Positions 7,660 to 10,000 of a DNA stretch of 10,000 nt are shown piece by piece (the stretch's first letter is position 1; each line of letters begins with the position of its first letter). The stretch lies in the NCBI GenBank assembly GCA_963170055.1, contig CAUJGJ010000140.1:466784-476783 (forward strand), in the 5' to 3' direction. The stretch comes from Halisarca cf. caerulea (lineage: Eukaryota > Porifera > Demospongiae > Chondrillida > Halisarcidae). The notes beneath the pieces were generated by a model. The model worked only from the letters and a program-made list of their open reading frames with translations. It did no database searches and was not told the origin of the DNA. The position numbers and the translations under genes are program-made.

Positions 7660-7715
7660 TGCAAGGAAGTCTCAATGAATTACAAATAGCATTTGTGTTT
7701 CGAGAAACACTGGAA
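7660..7715 (+). CDS. MAP4K3/5-like protein kinase, exon C (alphaE region)
   Basis: A 56-base internal exon after acceptor CCACAG (7658-7659), with donor GTTAGT at 7716. With the G from exon B it encodes VQGSLNELQIAFVFRETLE, matching the VTGPLSELQIAYV-RETLQ segment of MAP4K3/5. It ends in phase 0. The next expected segment, with the HRD catalytic loop, is not found in the rest of the window. The gene therefore continues beyond 10000, or that exon is hidden or lost. Confidence 0.9.
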
Positions 7716-7911
7716 GTTAGTCTTTTGTGGGAATTTTCTCTTGTATTTATACATGTATGTATGTGTATGTATGAAGTAAATATTACAATGTACGTACGTA
7801 CTTTATTCCACATGTACTGCATGGTGATGTGGGGTTGATGGGGTTTTCCCTGGTTATGTGTGCATATATGTAGTATTCCCATATGTATATACCTGTATCA
7901 TCCTGGTGTAT

Positions 7912-7913
<2 letters not shown>

Positions 7914-7974
<61 letters not shown>

Positions 7975-7996
7975 GGTGTGTGTGTGTGTGTGTGAG

Positions 7997-8062
<66 letters not shown>

Positions 8063-8100
8063 AACATGCATGCGTGTGTGTGTAGGAGTGTGTGTGTGCT
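7914..8100. repeat. (GT)n microsatellite, interrupted
   Basis: GT repeat from 7914 to 8057 with a GTTGG break near 7974 and a GAGCATG break near 7993-7999, then a degenerate TG-rich tail to about 8100. It sits in the intron downstream of exon C. Confidence 0.95.
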
Positions 8101-8119
8101 GTTTGCCTATTGCCATGTG

Positions 8120-8334
8120 TATATGTATGTATGTATGTATGTGCCTATGCTTATGTATGTACATAATATTATTCACTTGTGTGTATGTATGAACATACGC
8201 TCATGTATGTATGAACATACGCTCATGTATGTATGTATGAACATATGCTCATGTATGTATGTATGTACATATGCTCATGCATGTATGTATGTACATATGC
8301 TCATGTATGTATGTACATATTCTCATGCATGTAT
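8120..8334. repeat. CATGTATGTATGTACATATGCT satellite, first block
   Basis: Tandem units of roughly 22-30 bases built from (ATGT)n followed by ACATATGCTC or ACATACGCTC. The unit is partly self-complementary (ATGTACAT). The same satellite continues after each insertion at 8661-8690, 9017-9309 and 9876-10000, so the inserted elements split one original array. Confidence 0.9.
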
Positions 8335-8459
8335 TAGTTGTATTCTGCCTTAGTGTGCTACAGCAGCATAAAGTGCTAATTAATTGACCGAGGGCGCAGC
8401 CCGAGGTCAATTAATTGGCACTTTATGCTGCTGTAGCACACCAAGGCAGGATACAACTA
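8335..8459. mobile_element. Hairpin (foldback) element, copy 1
   Basis: A 55-base left arm (8335-8389) pairs with a right arm (8405-8459) around a 15-base centre that contains GGGC-GCA-GCCC. Only three of 55 positions are mismatched; in RNA two of them are G-U pairs. This is a foldback or MITE-like structure. No coding capacity. Confidence 0.93.
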
Positions 8460-8461
8460 TT

Positions 8462-8660
8462 ATGTGTCATGGTGAAGCAAAACACTGCAAAACGTGACAA
8501 TTGACAACTACTAATTAATGAGGCATGAATGGGTTTTGGCTGACAGGAGATTGACAAGACCCTTGACCTGGGCTACATCAGAGTAGCAGGGCTACATCGT
8601 GAATGTAAGCCCGCGGTACTCCTTGATCCACCCAACTTTTGCCCCCACACCATGACACAT
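8462..8660. mobile_element. Short element with 13-bp terminal inverted repeats, copy 1
   Basis: ATGTGTCATGGTG at 8462-8474 is the exact reverse complement of CACCATGACACAT at 8648-8660. The 199-base segment between these ends has no coding capacity. It directly follows the hairpin, and both belong to the 356-base duplicated unit. It could be a MITE or part of a larger element with the hairpin. Confidence 0.65.
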
Positions 8661-8690
8661 GTATGTATGTACATATGCTCATGTATGTAA

Positions 8691-8816
8691 TAGTTATATC
8701 CTGCCTTGGTGTGCTACAGCAGCCATAAAGTGCCAATTAATTGACCGAGGGCGCAGCCAGAGGTCAATTAATTGGCACTTTATGCTGCTGTAGCACACCA
8801 AGGCAGGATACAACTA
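8691..8816. mobile_element. Hairpin (foldback) element, copy 2
   Basis: Second copy of the hairpin: left arm 8691-8746, right arm 8762-8816. The left arm has one extra C (AGCCATAAAG instead of AGCATAAAG). The right arm is identical to that of copy 1. The left arm has lost the three copy-1 mismatches at the corresponding places, so the arms have changed independently or been corrected. Confidence 0.93.
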
Positions 8817-8818
8817 TT

Positions 8819-9016
8819 ATGTGTCATGGTGAAGCCAACATTGCAAAATGTGACAATTGACAACTACTAATTAATGAGGCATGAATGGGTTTTGGCTGGC
8901 AGGAGATTGACAAGACCCTTGACCTGGGCTACATCAGAGTAGCAGGGCTACATCCTGGATGTAAGCCGGCGGTACTCTTTGATCCACCCAACTTTCGCCC
9001 CCGCACCACGACACAT
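8819..9016. mobile_element. Short element with terminal inverted repeats, copy 2
   Basis: Second copy of the 199-base element, with left end ATGTGTCATGGTG (8819-8831) and right end CACCACGACACAT (9004-9016), one mismatch. It differs from copy 1 by scattered substitutions, several of them at CpG sites (for example CGCACCACG versus CACACCATG). Confidence 0.65.
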
Positions 9017-9309
9017 GTATGTATGTACATATGCTGATGTATGTATGTATGTACATATGCTCATGTATATACGTATGTACATATGCTCATGTATGTATGT
9101 ACATATGCTCATGTATGTATGTACATGTGCTCTTGTATGTACGTATGTACATATGCTCATGTATGTATGTACATATGCTCATGTATGTATGTACGTACAT
9201 ATGCTCATGTATGTACGTACATATACTCATGTATGTATGTACATATGCTCATGTATGTATGTACATATACTCATGTATGTATGTATGTACATATGCTCAT
9301 GTATGTATG
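9017..9309. repeat. CATGTATG satellite, middle block
   Basis: About 290 bases of ATGTATGTACATATGCTC units, length 22 or 26 depending on the number of ATGT steps. Met-Tyr-Val-Cys peptides in these frames are artefacts of the repeat. Confidence 0.92.
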
Positions 9310-9875
9310 CAGTGTTCTCCCCAGGCCATTTTAGAGTATCGGCCCACTACGCCTTCATTTTGGAAGGCGTATCGGCCACTACTCCTTAAATTGGTCTGTG
9401 ACTGTCCTCTATAAAATAACCTTATCAGTTCTACCACTGATGGTTGCACTCACCAAGAAAAGTAGCCAAAACAGGTAATCTTCGGCAACGGTTGAAAGTT
9501 TATTGATCATAAGAGTTTATACAAATTGAAATAGATTAGTTACTTAAATTCGAGCGGTACTGTTCTCAGCATTCCTTTTCTTAGACTGAATAAACTAAAT
9601 AGCGTTCCTAGCTCTAGTACTGCCAAGCACCGCAGCAGCGGTGTTTATCCAAGAAGGAGATCAGATTTCCTTGGAATGTTCTGCTCCTTATCTTAAGCTA
9701 CATCAATTTCATGTATATGAACATGCATAAGTAAACAGAACTCTTTTGATTCACTTGCATATTAGGTTTACTATTATATTGTAGCAATAACATAATCTTG
9801 TATTGTGATCGCTTGCTATTGGTGTAGTAATTTATGATTGCTAAGCGCCTTAAAAAAATCCTGGGGAGAACACTG
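9310..9875. mobile_element. 566-bp non-autonomous DNA transposon (hAT-like ends)
   Basis: The ends are exact 16-base inverted repeats: CAGTGTTCTCCCCAGG (9310-9325) and CCTGGGGAGAACACTG (9860-9875). It splits the CATGTATG satellite, and both flanks start with GTATG, a possible target duplication that cannot be separated from the repeat. CAGTG ends suit hAT elements, but an 8-base duplication is not visible. Inside, TACGCCTTC and GAAGGCGTA form a short hairpin near 9349-9371. GTATCGGCC occurs on each side of it. No transposase is encoded. Confidence 0.8.
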
Positions 9876-10000
9876 GTATGTACATACGCTCATGTATGTA
9901 TGTATGTACATATGCTCATGTATGTATGTACATATGCTCATGTATGCATGTATGTACATATGCTCATGTATGTATGTACATATGCTCATGTATGTATGTA
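9876..10000. repeat. CATGTATG satellite, right block (runs off window)
   Basis: Continuation of the same satellite after the 566-base element, reaching the window end. It confirms that the element inserted into a pre-existing array. Confidence 0.92.

Larger units (their letters stand above)
8335..9016. repeat. Tandem duplication of a 356-bp unit (hairpin + TIR element + satellite)
   Basis: The two copies start at 8335 and 8691, exactly 356 bases apart, and include the same hairpin, the same TIR element and, between them, a 30-base piece of the CATGTATG satellite. This suggests that the pair arose by unequal exchange or slippage in the surrounding satellite, not by two independent insertions. 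Confidence 0.85.
7716..10000 (+). other. Probable large MAP4K intron rich in repeats and inserted elements
   Basis: No kinase coding sequence is visible after the exon C donor. The stretch is made of about 200 bases of unremarkable sequence, a (GT)n tract, a CATGTATG-type satellite and three insertions described separately. If the MAP4K gene is intact, all of this is intronic and transcribed on the plus strand. Confidence 0.5.

Noticed and set aside
7494..8353. Frames combining poly-G, CA/GT repeats and the satellite
   Set aside because: They run through introns and microsatellites. Only 7660-7715 within them is coding, and in a different context (spliced kinase exon).
8120..9309. CRISPR-like alternation of repeats
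   Set aside because: Units are simple ATGT-based satellite with no unique spacers, in an intron-containing animal-type genome.
8948..9414. Met-Tyr-Val-Cys-Thr-Tyr-Ala-His repeat frames
   Set aside because: Translation of the CATGTATG satellite; one frame even reads into the unrelated 566-bp element.
7716..10000. Following MAP4K exon with the HRD catalytic loop
   Set aside because: No HRDIKGAN-like coding sequence was found before the window end.

Overview
The window looks like a metazoan genome, most likely an early-branching marine invertebrate such as a sponge. The reasons are intron-containing genes with GT-AG splice sites, a MAP4K3/5-type animal kinase, a multi-zinc-finger MULE-transposase-derived gene, very long CA/GT microsatellites and many short non-autonomous DNA elements. 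The species assignment is inference; the eukaryotic and animal nature rests on the kinase exons and the splice structure.

Left part (1-3420): (CA)n and poly-C tracts precede a two-exon gene on the plus strand. Exon 1 (468-655) and exon 2 (790-3100) join in frame into a protein of about 832 residues. In order it has two C2H2 fingers, a WRKY/GCM1-like (FAR1-like) zinc module, a MULE-type DDE transposase core, a SWIM finger and a C-terminal PHD finger. The second C2H2 finger exists only after splicing. A poly(A) signal lies at 3302-3307.

Middle (3421-6829): a 1.2-kb minisatellite built on a 9-bp unit ends against a perfect 34-bp palindrome (4662-4695). It is followed by a CpG-richer block with two CACGTG E-boxes and an unrecognised 90-codon reading frame, then mostly unassigned DNA. 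On the minus strand, 5893-6155 holds an uncharacterised open stretch ending at a good splice donor, and 6551-6672 holds a frameshifted relic of a CXXC DNA-binding zinc finger.

Right part (6830-10000): three consecutive plus-strand exons (6830-6920, 7133-7197, 7660-7715) encode the alphaC-to-hinge region and following segment of a MAP4K3/MAP4K5-like (GCK family) protein kinase. They are separated by introns filled with (GT)n, (CA)n and a G-run minisatellite. The next kinase exon is not seen, so 7716-10000 is probably one large intron. It contains another (GT)n tract, a CATGTATG-type satellite, two tandem copies of a 356-bp unit (each a 55-bp-stem hairpin plus a 199-bp TIR element), and a 566-bp element with 16-bp perfect TIRs. 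The two genes have no evident functional link: the first is a transposase-derived or still-mobile multi-finger protein, the second a signalling kinase.
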